NCBI GenBank assembly: GCA_017940565.1
Contig: JAGAYH010000005.1
Location: 1 to 64,000 of the forward strand
Reading direction: 5' to 3'
Origin: Bacteroidaceae bacterium
Lineage (GTDB): Bacteria; Bacteroidota; Bacteroidia; Bacteroidales; Bacteroidaceae
Length of the DNA stretch: 64,000 nucleotides
Shown here: positions 14,397 to 23,434 of the stretch, in pieces
Layout: every line of letters begins with the position of its first letter
Position numbering within the stretch: position 1 is the stretch's first letter
The notes under the pieces: generated by a model
Seen by the model: the letters and a program-made list of their open reading frames with translations, nothing else
Told to the model about the DNA's origin: nothing
Database searches by the model: none
Translations under genes and position numbers: made by a program

Positions 14397-16109
14397 TTAT
14401 TGGCCTGTGATAATGCGGAAGGTGGCGTCGTTGGCCAGCTTCTTGAACTCAAGGTCGTTGGCGGCATATTTGGCCAATGAAGAGTCCTGTGCCAGAGCTT
14501 CGCGCAGTCTCTCCAAAGCCGTATTGTTGTTGCCGGTGCGAACGGCGATGACAGCCTTCAGATAGTTTGTCAGGGCGTCCTTGCCGTCCATGCGGCTCAG
14601 GGTTTCAGCGGCCTTCATATAGTCTTTGTTGAGCAGTTGTGCCAGGGCGGCGCTGTTGCTCGTGGTGTTGCCGAATGTCTTCACGGCCTGGGCGTAGTTG
14701 CCCTGTTTGAGATAGAGGCTGCCCAGAGCCTGGCTCAGTGCGGGGCTTTCGGTGCCTTTTGACAGATAGTTTTGGGCCATTGTCAGGTCACCGTCGAGCA
14801 TCGACAGGATGCCCAGGTTGATGTTGGGCTCGGCAGCGTCGGCCTTCACGCCCACGGAGCGTTGCAGCAGGGTGCGTGCTTTGTTGTAGTCGCCTTCGTC
14901 GAAGGCCATCGTGGCCAGGTCGTTCAGGGCGCGGTAGTCGTTGGGATAGATTTCGGCCGTGCGGTTGTAGATGGCTTCCTGCTCGCTCTTGCTTTCAGTC
15001 AGCGTGGCGCTGTAGAGCAGTTCTTCCACGCTCAGTTGGCGGGCGTCCTTCTTGTACTGGTCCTGTATCTCGTCGTCAGAGCGGCCGATGAGGTCATAGT
15101 TCACCGAGATGCGTGCGCGGCGCAGTTCGGGCAGGATTTCCTTCGTCAGTTCCGTAAAGGCAGCCGAGAGGTTGCGTATCTGGTGTTCGCGCTCTTCGGG
15201 GTCTTGGTACATGGAGAGGACGCGCAGGATGACCTCCTTGTCCTGGATGTTCGAGGCTTTCACCAGTTCCTGGAAGCCTTCCCAGTCTTCGGCGGTGTAG
15301 CGGGTGTCGACCATACCGTTCAGTCCGGCCTGTTTCATCTGCTGCTTCACGTAGGTCTGCGTGTTCTTTTCGCGGTCTTTGGCCAGACGGGTGTTCAGGT
15401 CCAGTCCGCCTTCAGGCGAGGCGTAGGCCGAGATTTCCACGTTCTCCAGTTCCTTGCGTTCGCGGTCGGTGCGGATGTCCTTCAAGGTCTTGATGAATTC
15501 CTGCACGCTGACGCTCTTCAGTTCGCTGGTGCGTATCTTGGCCTGCTGGATGAGGAATTTGATGTTCGACTCCTGCTTCTGCTGTATGACGTGCTGGTAG
15601 GCATCGGGGGCAAAGGCTGCTCCGCCGCCACGGATGGCGCGGTCCACCAGTTCGCTCGTAGCCACCACGCCTTCGCCAATCTTTACGTCGGGCACCTTCA
15701 CCGACTTCTTGCCCACGCGGGTGTCGAAGGTCAGGTAGAGGTCGCTCTTCTGCATCTCGGGCACATACTTGAAGCTTGACTTCATGGTATAGTTGCCGCC
15801 CACGCGGTAAGAAATGGTCTGGTTGTTGGCTTCCACCTTTTCACCTTGGAATGTGGCGGGGTTGCCCAGGGCCTTGCCGCCTTTGTAGCGCAGTTCCGGC
15901 GTTACCGTCACCACGGCCTTTTTCTTCATAAATTTCTCGGGGAAACGACCGTTGATGGTTACGGGCACTTGTCCGCCGACGGCTTCCAGCGGTGAGGGGT
16001 TAATCGTAAAGTTGTCAGCACCCAAGGTCATCTTCTTGCTGCACGATGTCGTCAGCATGGCCACAGCTGCAGTGCTGATTACCAGTGATAAGTACAATTT
16101 GCGTTGCAT
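14397..16109 (-). CDS. TPR-containing outer-envelope lipoprotein
   Basis: A 570-residue lipoprotein (MQRKLYLSLVISTAAVAMLT then TSC, lipid on Cys23). The N-terminal part (residues 30-180) is beta-rich (TINPSPLEAVGGQVPVTING). The middle contains FVKTLKDIRTDRERKELENV-like and EISAYASPEGG segments reminiscent of OmpA-type peptidoglycan-binding domains. The C-terminal 170 residues are TPR-like (YNRTAEIYPNDYRALNDLAT, GILSMLDGDLTMAQNYLSKG, GSLYLKQGNYAQAVKTF). The frame extends upstream to a TTG overlapping the promoter, so the ATG at 16109 is used. Such proteins are conserved in Bacteroidales with no settled function; envelope assembly is plausible. Confidence 0.75.
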   Translation of the reverse strand: MQRKLYLSLVISTAAVAMLTTSCSKKMTLGADNFTINPSPLEAVGGQVPVTINGRFPEKFMKKKAVVTVTPELRYKGGKALGNPATFQGEKVEANNQTISYRVGGNYTMKSSFKYVPEMQKSDLYLTFDTRVGKKSVKVPDVKIGEGVVATSELVDRAIRGGGAAFAPDAYQHVIQQKQESNIKFLIQQAKIRTSELKSVSVQEFIKTLKDIRTDRERKELENVEISAYASPEGGLDLNTRLAKDREKNTQTYVKQQMKQAGLNGMVDTRYTAEDWEGFQELVKASNIQDKEVILRVLSMYQDPEEREHQIRNLSAAFTELTKEILPELRRARISVNYDLIGRSDDEIQDQYKKDARQLSVEELLYSATLTESKSEQEAIYNRTAEIYPNDYRALNDLATMAFDEGDYNKARTLLQRSVGVKADAAEPNINLGILSMLDGDLTMAQNYLSKGTESPALSQALGSLYLKQGNYAQAVKTFGNTTSNSAALAQLLNKDYMKAAETLSRMDGKDALTNYLKAVIAVRTGNNNTALERLREALAQDSSLAKYAANDLEFKKLANDATFRIITGQ

Positions 16110-16151
16110 AGATTTTGTGTAATTATTTTTGTAATGAATTTTTTTCTCATG

Positions 16152-16159
16152 CAAAAATA
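16152..16159 (-). promoter_or_regulatory. -7 box of the TPR lipoprotein gene
   Basis: Minus strand reads TATTTTTG, fitting TAnnTTTG, 43 nt before the ATG at 16109. This rules out the upstream TTG at 16154 as the start codon. Confidence 0.6.
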
Positions 16160-16384
16160 CACATTTCCTTCGAGACTCGCTCTAACATGAGGCTGAATAA
16201 TTGATAATGAAAAAAGAAAAAAACGAAATATGCCGTCAGACGCCCTGTGCCTGATTGTCCTGTCGGGTCTCAAATGTACTTGATGATACCCTGTGGCGTC
16301 TTCCTGAAACGTAGGCCATGATAAATGTCAAAAAATTTCACCATTTTTCTGCTTGTTTCGTAATCCTCTGATTTCCATCCGGTC

Positions 16385-16500
16385 TTGAATATACAAAAAA
16401 AGAAACGGCGTTTCTGCAATTTGAAACGCCGTTTGTGATTTTTGAAGCGCCGCTTTTGCGGGCCGAAGTCAGGCCTCGCCTGGCGGTTTGTCAAGATTTT
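16385..16500 (+). repeat. Family 1 dispersed palindromic repeat, copy B
   Basis: AAACGGCGTTTC (16403-16414) pairs with GAAACGCCGTTT (16423-16434). A third related arm, GAAGCGCCGCTT, follows at 16444-16455. The sequence then runs through GCGGGCCGAAGTC to TGTCAAGATTTTT as in copy E. It sits just past the purD stop. Confidence 0.75.
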
Positions 16501-16518
16501 TCAGTTTTTTCCGCTTTA

Positions 16519-17790
16519 TCAGAGGTCTTGTCCGATGTCGCGGCGGTAGTAGCGGTCGGTGTAGGTGATTTTCTGCACGTTGTCCATGGCCTGTTGCAGT
16601 GCTTCGGCCTTGTCGCGCCCGTAGCAGGTCACGCTGATGACGCGTCCGCCGGCGGTGACGAGTTTGCCGTCCTTGACGGCGGTGCCGCTGTGGAAGACGA
16701 TGGCATCGGGGCTGACCTGTGCGAGCCCCTCGATGGGGAAGCCTTTCTGGTATTCCTGCGGATAGCCGCCGGAGACGAGCATCACGTTGACGGCGGCGCG
16801 GGGGTCGAAGCTCACTTCGCGCCGGTCGAGGTCGCCGGCCACGACGCCTTCGAAGAGGTCAACGAGGTCGCAGCTCAGGCGTGGCATGACGGTTTCCGTT
16901 TCAGGGTCGCCCATGCGGCAGTTGTATTCGATGACCATGGGCTCGCCCTTCACATTGATGAGTCCGAAGAAGATGAAACCCTTGTAGTCGATGCCTTCCT
17001 GGGCCAGTCCCTCCACGGTGGGGCGCACGATGCGGTCTTCGACCTTCTGCATCCATTCGGCTGTGGCGAAGGGCACGGGCGACACACTGCCCATGCCGCC
17101 GGTGTTGAGGCCGCAGTCGTATTCGCCGATGCGCTTGTAGTCCTTGGCTTCGGGCAGTATCTTGTAGTGCCGGCCGTCGGTGAGCACGAAGACGGAGCAT
17201 TCGATGCCGTCGAGGTATTCTTCAATGACCACGCGCGAGGAGGCCAGTCCGAACATGCCGCCGAGCATTTCCTCCAGTTCCTTGCGGGCCTCCTTGAGGG
17301 TGGGCAGTATGAGCACGCCCTTGCCGGCGCAGAGGCCGTCGGCCTTGAGCACGTAGGGCGGTTCGAGGGTGGAGAGGAATTTCAGGCCTTCTTTCAGTTG
17401 GGTGCCGTCGAAGGTCTGGTAGCGCGCCGTGGGTATGGCGTGGCGTTGCATGAAGGCCTTGGCGAAGTCCTTGCTGCCTTCGAGCCGTGCTCCGGCCTTG
17501 GTGGGGCCGATGACGCCGACCTGGCTCAGCCCGGGGGTGGTCTTGAAGTAGTCGGCGATGCCGTCCACCAGCGGGTTTTCGGGCCCTACGACGAGCAGTC
17601 GGATGTCGTGGTCGAGGGCGAACTGGCCGATGGCGGCGAAGTCGGACACTTTCAGGTTGACACATTCGCCCAATGAGGCCATGCCGGGGTTGCCGGGGGC
17701 CATGTAGAGCCGGGTGAGCCTGGGGCTCTGGGCTATTTTCCATGCAAGGGCGTGCTCGCGGCCGCCGCTGCCTAAGAGAAGGATGTTCAT
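16519..17790 (-). CDS. purD: Phosphoribosylamine-glycine ligase
   Basis: A 423-residue cytosolic ATP-grasp enzyme of de novo purine synthesis. It joins phosphoribosylamine and glycine with ATP to form GAR. The N-terminal domain starts MNILLLGSGGREHALAWKIA. ATP-grasp blocks follow (GPTKAGARLEGSKDFAKAF, PYVLKADGLCAGKGVLI, VVIEEYLDGIECSVFVLTDG, GGMGSVSP, GEPMVIEYNCRMGDPETE), and the C-terminal part has VMLVSGGYP. Length is normal. The frame is open 23 codons upstream, but ATG 17790 gives the conserved start and lies 40 nt after the promoter. It is monocistronic. Confidence 0.97.
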   Translation of the reverse strand: MNILLLGSGGREHALAWKIAQSPRLTRLYMAPGNPGMASLGECVNLKVSDFAAIGQFALDHDIRLLVVGPENPLVDGIADYFKTTPGLSQVGVIGPTKAGARLEGSKDFAKAFMQRHAIPTARYQTFDGTQLKEGLKFLSTLEPPYVLKADGLCAGKGVLILPTLKEARKELEEMLGGMFGLASSRVVIEEYLDGIECSVFVLTDGRHYKILPEAKDYKRIGEYDCGLNTGGMGSVSPVPFATAEWMQKVEDRIVRPTVEGLAQEGIDYKGFIFFGLINVKGEPMVIEYNCRMGDPETETVMPRLSCDLVDLFEGVVAGDLDRREVSFDPRAAVNVMLVSGGYPQEYQKGFPIEGLAQVSPDAIVFHSGTAVKDGKLVTAGGRVISVTCYGRDKAEALQQAMDNVQKITYTDRYYRRDIGQDL

Positions 17791-17829
17791 AACGGTATTG
17801 ACGTGTTGAAAAAATGTTTCTGAATAGCG

Positions 17830-17860
17830 CAAAAGTAACGCTTTCCGCTGACGTGACAAA
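17830..17860 (-). promoter_or_regulatory. purD promoter
   Basis: On the minus strand a -33 TTTG (17857-17860) and -7 TACTTTTG (17830-17837) are separated by 19 nt, a good fit to the Bacteroidota consensus. Confidence 0.75.
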
Positions 17861-17950
17861 AAGAAAACCGCAGTATTTGAAGGTTGGCGCGCGTCAGAAG
17901 CTCCCGTCGAATGGCGTGCGGCCGGTTTCCGGGGACTCCGTGCGGCTGTC

Positions 17951-18010
17951 TGTGCGCCGAAAACGGCGTTGGAAATGTCTATATCGGATTTAGGCGCGGC
18001 GAAAACGGAT
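17951..18010 (-). repeat. Family 2 dispersed repeat, copy a
   Basis: Read on the minus strand it aligns with copy b over about 55 nt: TCCGTTTTCGCCGCG, CCTAAATCCGATATAGA (core at 17978-17994), CATTTCCAA and CGTTTTCG. It is intergenic, between two divergent genes. Confidence 0.7.
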
Positions 18011-18155
18011 TGAGTGCTTCACTCTCCCGATGTGTTCCGACACTGCCGGTCTCTCTGAACTTTCGGGACGTACGTTGGTGCAGGCCTGAACCGCTAATTT
18101 GGGCGCGGCCGTGGAAAACTTCGGCTTTCTTTCCGCCGTTACTGCCATTTATTCG

Positions 18156-18163
18156 TATCTTTG
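18156..18163 (+). promoter_or_regulatory. -7 box of the metallophosphoesterase gene
   Basis: TATCTTTG fits the consensus 30 nt before the ATG at 18194. It also shows that the longer frame starting at 18161 is not used. Confidence 0.65.
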
Positions 18164-18193
18164 TCACACCAAAAACATAGAAAAGACTTAGCA

Positions 18194-19579
18194 ATGGATA
18201 GAAGAGAATTTCTGAAAAGGACAGCTCTGGCCACTGTGGCCGTTGGCGTGAGCGATGTGGCGAAAGCCTCCGGACTGCTCGGCCCCGACGACACCGTAGC
18301 CGTGGCTGACGGGAAAAAGGAGACGGAGAACAAGCCTCTCATCGCTTCGGCGCCCATGTTGCAGAACTATGCCGAGACATCGGTGGGCGTGGCTTTCGCC
18401 GTCAGCAGTCTGGCCAATGGCTACGTCACCATTGGCGAGCGCCCCGACCTCAGCGACGGGCGCAAGGTGAAGGCGGGCGGCTACCGCACCACCGACATCA
18501 GCGACCGCGTGGTGCAGGTGCGTATCACGGGGCTGAAACCGGCCACGACCTATTACTACCGCATCGGCGCCGACCGCATACAGTACAAAGGCGGCTACGG
18601 CATGAAGAACCTCGGTGCTGAGGACGACCCGCGCACCTACAGTTTCACGACGGCCGGCGGCGGGGCCCCGAGCCATTTCTGCGTCATCAACGACACACAC
18701 GTGAAGTGGCAGCCCTTCGAACAGTCCATCGAGATGATGGCCCGGCTGGCACCGGCCTGCGTGGTGTGGAACGGCGACGCCAGCAACACCGAGGAGACCA
18801 TTGAAGACCAGATGAAGATATTTCTCACCCCCGAAATAGCGCGCAAGGACTATGCCTCGCAGACACCGTATCTCTTCAGTCCCGGCAACCACGACTTCCG
18901 CGGCATGGCCAACCGCCATCTGGAGCGCGTGTGGATGTACCGCCAGCCTGAGGAACGCGACACACGCGACTGGGACCTGGGCCGCAACTTCGCCGTGCGC
19001 ACGGGCGACATCGCCCTGATAGGTCTCGACACCGGCGAAGACAAGCTCGACACCAATCCGAAATTTGCCGGTCTGTTCAACATGAAAGCCTACCGCGAGG
19101 CGCAGACCCAGTGGTTGCGCGATGCCCTGCAGCGGCCCGAGATAGCGCAGGCTCCCTTTATGGTGGCCTTCTGCCATATCCCTCTCTACGATACCAATCC
19201 GAAGCACAATCCGGGCGACGTGGCACCGGCCGATTATGATCCGAAGTACAACACCGACTTTGCCATGTGGCAACGCACCTGCGCCCAGATGTGGGGGCCG
19301 TTGCTCGAAGAAGCCGGCTGCCAACTCGTCATCACCGCACACCAGCACCATTATCGCTACGACGCTCCTGCGGAAGGACGCTCGTGGGCACACATGGTGG
19401 GCGGCGGACCTGACATGGAAGGCAAACCGGACAGATTCCCCACGGTCATCGAGGGGGACGTGAAGGACGGACAGCTCCATATTACTGTCCACAACGTGCG
19501 GACGGGACAAGTGCAGCAAACGTTCACCTATGACCGGCGCAAACTGAAACGCCGCAAGAAAAACAGGACTCGTGCGTGA
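18194..19579 (+). CDS. Tat-type metallophosphoesterase (purple acid phosphatase-like)
   Basis: A 461-residue exported protein. The N terminus, MDRREFLKRTALATVAVGVS, carries an RRxFLK twin-arginine-like motif. A fibronectin-III-like domain (about residues 40-155, ending TTYYYRIGAD...YSFTTA) precedes a calcineurin-like phosphoesterase domain. Metal-ligand motifs are INDTHVK (near 167), WNGDAS (near 190), SPGNHDFRG (near 234), FCHIPLYD (near 324) and TAHQHHY (near 385). The arrangement is that of purple acid phosphatases, so phosphate release from organic esters in the periplasm is likely; the substrate is unknown. The gene stands alone between two convergent or divergent units. Confidence 0.85.
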   Translation: MDRREFLKRTALATVAVGVSDVAKASGLLGPDDTVAVADGKKETENKPLIASAPMLQNYAETSVGVAFAVSSLANGYVTIGERPDLSDGRKVKAGGYRTTDISDRVVQVRITGLKPATTYYYRIGADRIQYKGGYGMKNLGAEDDPRTYSFTTAGGGAPSHFCVINDTHVKWQPFEQSIEMMARLAPACVVWNGDASNTEETIEDQMKIFLTPEIARKDYASQTPYLFSPGNHDFRGMANRHLERVWMYRQPEERDTRDWDLGRNFAVRTGDIALIGLDTGEDKLDTNPKFAGLFNMKAYREAQTQWLRDALQRPEIAQAPFMVAFCHIPLYDTNPKHNPGDVAPADYDPKYNTDFAMWQRTCAQMWGPLLEEAGCQLVITAHQHHYRYDAPAEGRSWAHMVGGGPDMEGKPDRFPTVIEGDVKDGQLHITVHNVRTGQVQQTFTYDRRKLKRRKKNRTRA

Positions 19580-19589
19580 CAAACATGAA

Positions 19590-19627
19590 AATGCCGGCAA
19601 CCAAACGGGTTGCCGGCATTTTTTTTG
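19590..19627. terminator. Bidirectional intrinsic terminator
   Basis: AATGCCGGCAACC (19590-19602) pairs perfectly with GGTTGCCGGCATT (19608-19620) around a 5-nt loop, followed by a T run. A run of A on the left gives the minus strand its own tail. It serves the metallophosphoesterase (+) and dpp4 (-). Confidence 0.9.
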
Positions 19628-19677
19628 ATGTATGGTGGCCTGAAACGCTATCGCAAAAGGAAGAGCGCAGAGGACGG

Positions 19678-21858
19678 TTACTTGAGATGATCCTCAAAAT
19701 AACGTGTGATGTGTTCGTAAAGGTGGACGCGGTCGTGGCCCGCCATGTTGTGTTCCGCCCCGGGATAAGTGAAAAGGTCGGGGTGGGTGCCGGCATCGGC
19801 ACAGGCGCGGAGGAACGACAGGGTGTGCTGGGGCACGCAGACGGGGTCGTTGTAGCCGAAGACGATGAGCAGACGTCCTTTCAGATTGCCGGCCCGCAGA
19901 CAGAGGTTGTTGTCATGGTAGCCTTCGGGATTGGTCTGAGGTGTGTCCATGTAGCGCTCGCCGTACATCACTTCGTAAAGACTCCAGTCAATGACGGGAC
20001 CGCCGGCCACTCCGGCCTTGAACACTTCGGGGTAGGTGAGCATGAGGTCGGTGGTCATAAAGCCGCCGAAACTCCAGCCGTGCACACCAAGACGGGTGCC
20101 GTCAACGTAAGGCAGGCTCTTGAGAAACTCTACGCCGCGCATCTGGTCGCGCATCTCTTCTGTGCCTAGCTGGCGGAAGGTGACGTTCTCAAACTCCAGA
20201 CCACGTTCGCTGGAGCCGCGCCCGTCGAGGATAAACATGACATAGCCCAGCTGGGCCATGTAGATCTCCCAGCCGCGATAACCATAGCCCCAGGAGGCAT
20301 TGACCAAGCGGGTGTGGGGACCGCCGTAAACGTATACAATGGCAGGATACTTCTTGTTGGCATCAAAATTGACGGGCTTCACCATGCGGTAGAAGAGGTT
20401 GGTCTTGCCGTCAGCGGCTTTGAGGGTACCACAGGTGATTTCAGGAATGGCGTGGCCTTTCCATTGGCCATAGTTCTCAAGCAGTGTCACCCGCTTGCCT
20501 GTGGCCGTTTGGACAAGGTCCACCTTGCGGGGCACGTCGGGCGATGTCCAGGAATCAATGATTTGGCTGCCGTCGGCTGAGAGCTTGCCGCTGTGCACAC
20601 CTTGGCCGCCGTCGAGAGGGGTGGCCTGGCCGTCATCCACTCGGACACTGAAAAGATTGTGCTGCAAGGGGGCGGCCCACGTGGTGCTGATAATGACGCT
20701 GCGCTGGGCCGGGTTGAAGCCGAGCAAGTCAAGCACGACGCCGCCTTTATGCCCGGAGGTCAGGTTGCGTATGGCACGGCCTTGCTTGAGGCTGTACAGG
20801 TAGAGATTGTCGTAACCGCTCTGTTGGCTCCAGTAGATAAATTTGTCGTCGTCCCACGGCAAGAAGGTGAGCCCGTGCTGTGGCTCCACATATTTGGCGT
20901 GCCGCTCCTCCATGATGACCTTTTCCTGACGGCCTGTGGAGGCGTCGAACTGGATAAGGCGGGCATGGTTCTGGTCGCGGTTGAGGTTGTAGAGGTAAAT
21001 CTTGCGGCTGTCGGGGCTCCAGGTGATACCGCAATAGTATTGGTTGGTATTGTCGCCCGTTTCGAGCCACACGGTTTCCTTGCTGCGCATATTGAATATG
21101 CCGATGCTGACCTTATGGCTGGCCGTGCCTGCCATGGGGTACTTGATAGGTTGCGGTTCCGCTATGCGGTGGCCGATGTCAACGAGGGGATAATCGGGCA
21201 CCATGCTCTGGTCCATGCGGTAGAAGCAGAGCCGCTTGCCGTCGGGGCTCCAGAAGGTGCCTTTTGAGATACCGAACTCATTGCGGTGGACGCTCTGGCC
21301 ATAGACAATGTCGTGAGAACCGTCGGTGCTCACCTGGAGGGCTTCTTCATCATTGCCGGCATGGTTGGTTTTGGCAATGTAGAGATTGTTGCCGCGGTTG
21401 TAGGCTACGGCACCGGCGGCGGCAGAGTAGTCATGCCAGCTGGCCTCGGTCTTGAACGTCACGTAGTGTGCCAGTCTCTTGAGCTTCCAGTCATAAATGA
21501 GCAGGCATTTGGCGTTTTGTAACACCATTTCGCTGTGTGAGGCGTCGGGAAATCTGGCTGTAGCCAGCGAGGGACAGTCTTTGGCGTTGAGGCCTGCTGC
21601 CGACATGGCGTCTTTCACGTCCTGTTGTTCGGTCAAGGTGGCCCAGCGGTTGCCGGGGTTCAGAATGCTGCACTTGGTGCTCTCCAGACGGATGAGGCGG
21701 TTGCCCCACCAGGTATTGGCCATGGTGGCCGGCTGCATGGCACGGTAGTTCTTGCCGCCCGGGATGAGGTCATCGAGCGTGAAAGGTTTCAGTTGGGCCA
21801 TTGAAGTGAGCATGGTTGCAAGTGATATGACTATAAGGAGCGAATATTTAGTCTTCAT
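19678..21858 (-). CDS. Dipeptidyl peptidase IV (S9B family)
   Basis: A 726-residue secreted serine peptidase that removes X-Pro or X-Ala dipeptides from peptide N termini. The signal peptide is MKTKYSLLIVISLATMLTSM. An eight-bladed propeller domain (DPPIV_N, about 60-460) contains DYSAAAGAVAYNRGNNLYIA, SPDGKRLCFYRMDQSMVPDY and TWSPDSRKIYL. An alpha/beta-hydrolase domain carries the nucleophile in GVHGWSFGGFMT, acid in FGYNDPVCVPQ and base in PGAEHNMAGHDRVH. The ATG at 21858 overlaps the rlmL stop (ATGAAGACTAA), which suggests translational coupling. The frame is open further upstream but lacks a signal peptide there. It probably contributes to peptide use. Confidence 0.93.
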   Translation of the reverse strand: MKTKYSLLIVISLATMLTSMAQLKPFTLDDLIPGGKNYRAMQPATMANTWWGNRLIRLESTKCSILNPGNRWATLTEQQDVKDAMSAAGLNAKDCPSLATARFPDASHSEMVLQNAKCLLIYDWKLKRLAHYVTFKTEASWHDYSAAAGAVAYNRGNNLYIAKTNHAGNDEEALQVSTDGSHDIVYGQSVHRNEFGISKGTFWSPDGKRLCFYRMDQSMVPDYPLVDIGHRIAEPQPIKYPMAGTASHKVSIGIFNMRSKETVWLETGDNTNQYYCGITWSPDSRKIYLYNLNRDQNHARLIQFDASTGRQEKVIMEERHAKYVEPQHGLTFLPWDDDKFIYWSQQSGYDNLYLYSLKQGRAIRNLTSGHKGGVVLDLLGFNPAQRSVIISTTWAAPLQHNLFSVRVDDGQATPLDGGQGVHSGKLSADGSQIIDSWTSPDVPRKVDLVQTATGKRVTLLENYGQWKGHAIPEITCGTLKAADGKTNLFYRMVKPVNFDANKKYPAIVYVYGGPHTRLVNASWGYGYRGWEIYMAQLGYVMFILDGRGSSERGLEFENVTFRQLGTEEMRDQMRGVEFLKSLPYVDGTRLGVHGWSFGGFMTTDLMLTYPEVFKAGVAGGPVIDWSLYEVMYGERYMDTPQTNPEGYHDNNLCLRAGNLKGRLLIVFGYNDPVCVPQHTLSFLRACADAGTHPDLFTYPGAEHNMAGHDRVHLYEHITRYFEDHLK

Positions 21859-23386
21859 CGTCGTGGCGGTTGAATCGGCGGTTATTGTTGCCTTTTTGTT
21901 TGAATTCTTGCGATTTTCTTCCTTTACCGAACCCGTTGCCTCGCCCTTCGTGACGGTTGTCGCGGCCATAGGGCTTGCGGTGGGCGTCTCCGCTGAATTT
22001 GGGACGGCGTTCACGGTGTTCGCGGCCTTCATTCTCTTGCTGTCGCTCCTCATTGAGACGGCGGCGTTCTTCGCGCTGTTGTCTTATTATAAATTCGCGG
22101 TGGCGCATTTGCATGTATTCAGGTATGTCGCTCTGCTCGTCTTCGTTGTCGTTGGCGGTTTTGAAGTCGTAGCGTGGCTTGAGCTTGCGTTTGGCCGCGT
22201 TGCGCTCCCGTTCCTCATCGGTTTTCAGTATGTTGCCCTTGGCACGGAAATTTTCCAACTTCCCGTTGAAGATTTGGTATTTGCAGAACTGGCAGTCGAG
22301 CGAGCCGTTGAAGAGGGGTATCTTTACGCTGGGCCGCAGGCCAATCTGGTCGAAGGTCTCTTCGCGGTAGCCGATAATCCAGGCATCGTTGCCCACGAAC
22401 TGGTGTTTCAGTTTTTCGCCCAGTGTACGGTAGAGGCCGAGCAGGTTGGGTGTGGTGATGCGTTCGCCGTAGGGCGGGTTGGTTATCATGATGGCCTTTT
22501 CGTCCGGCTGCTTGAATTGCTGGATAGGCTGGGCTTCGACGGTCACTTCGTCGCTCACGCCGGCCGATTTCACGTTTTGCTGGGCTATGGCCACGGCGTT
22601 CTTGTCGATGTCGTAGGCATAGATATGGTGTTCGAACGGGCGCTCCTGCGAGTCGTCGTTGTAGATGGTGTCAAAGAGTTCGCGGTCGAAGTCTTTCCAG
22701 TTTTCAAAGGCATAATGCTTGTGAAACACGCCCGGAGCTATGTTGCGGGCGATGAGTGCCGCTTCGATGGCAATGGTGCCGCTGCCGCACATGGGGTCAA
22801 TTAGGTCGCATTCGCCTTTCCAGCCGGTCATCAGAATCAGTCCGGCAGCGAGCACCTCGTTGATGGGGCTTTCCACCGAGGCCATGCGGTAGCCGCGTTT
22901 GTGCAGGCTTTCGCCCGAGGAGTCGAGTGACAGGGTGCACTCTGTTTCGGCTATGTGCATGTTCAGGCGTATGTCGGGGTTGGTCACGCTGATGTTGGGG
23001 CGTTTGCCGGTGCGCTCGCGGAAGTAGTCCACGATGGCGTCCTTCACCTTGTAGGCTACGAACTTGCTGTGGCGGAACTCCTCGCTGTAAACCACGGAGT
23101 CTACGGCAAACGATGTGTCGGGGTCGAGGTGCTCGTCCCACGGCAAGCCTTTCACGGCGTCGTACACCTCGTCGGCGGTGCGGGCGGTGAAGGTGGCGAT
23201 GGGCTTGAGTATTCTCACGGCGGTGCGCAGGGCGAAGTTGGCGCGGTACATCATTTCCTGATTGCCCGTGAACGATACCATGCGGCGGCCTGGTGTCACA
23301 TTGGCGGCGCCAAGGCTGTTCAGCTCTCCGGCCAAAACCTCTTCCAGTCCCTGGAAGGTTTTGGCGATGAGTTTAAATGATTCCAT
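21848..23386 (-). CDS. rlmL: RlmL-type 23S rRNA (guanine-N2)-methyltransferase with charged tail
   Basis: A 512-residue protein. A THUMP RNA-binding domain (about residues 45-155) is followed by a UPF0020/RlmKL methyltransferase domain with SAM motif LIDPMCGSGTIAIEAALIAR (near 195) and catalytic NPPYGERI (near 300). Family members methylate guanine in 23S rRNA. From about residue 385 the protein continues as a low-complexity Arg/Glu/Asn-rich tail (EERRRLNEERQQENEGREHR, ending NRRFNRHDDED) not needed for the fold and probably RNA-binding. It lies 48 nt after cysE and overlaps dpp4 by 11 nt. Confidence 0.88.
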   Translation of the reverse strand: MESFKLIAKTFQGLEEVLAGELNSLGAANVTPGRRMVSFTGNQEMMYRANFALRTAVRILKPIATFTARTADEVYDAVKGLPWDEHLDPDTSFAVDSVVYSEEFRHSKFVAYKVKDAIVDYFRERTGKRPNISVTNPDIRLNMHIAETECTLSLDSSGESLHKRGYRMASVESPINEVLAAGLILMTGWKGECDLIDPMCGSGTIAIEAALIARNIAPGVFHKHYAFENWKDFDRELFDTIYNDDSQERPFEHHIYAYDIDKNAVAIAQQNVKSAGVSDEVTVEAQPIQQFKQPDEKAIMITNPPYGERITTPNLLGLYRTLGEKLKHQFVGNDAWIIGYREETFDQIGLRPSVKIPLFNGSLDCQFCKYQIFNGKLENFRAKGNILKTDEERERNAAKRKLKPRYDFKTANDNEDEQSDIPEYMQMRHREFIIRQQREERRRLNEERQQENEGREHRERRPKFSGDAHRKPYGRDNRHEGRGNGFGKGRKSQEFKQKGNNNRRFNRHDDED

Positions 23387-23434
23387 TTGAAAAGGGAAAA
23401 TGATTTATGGATATAGCTATAAAAACAAGTGATA

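Larger units (their letters stand above)
16110..16518. other. Intergenic region with the TPR-gene promoter and a family 1 repeat
   Basis: No gene or tRNA is seen. The left third holds the minus-strand -7 box at 16152-16159. The right part, from about 16320, holds family 1 copy B, which begins directly after the purD stop. Confidence 0.65.
17791..18193. other. Divergent intergenic region between purD and the metallophosphoesterase
   Basis: No gene is seen. It holds the purD promoter (17830-17860, minus), the metallophosphoesterase -7 box (18156-18163, plus) and a family 2 repeat at 17951-18010. Confidence 0.65.

Noticed and set aside
16110..16518. tRNA or small RNA gene in the gap after purD
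   Set aside because: No cloverleaf or GGTTCGAATCC-type arm is seen; the structure present is the family 1 repeat.
18188..19600. 470-codon antisense frame over the metallophosphoesterase
   Set aside because: The plus-strand gene has all metallophosphoesterase motifs and its own -7 box; the antisense product resembles nothing.
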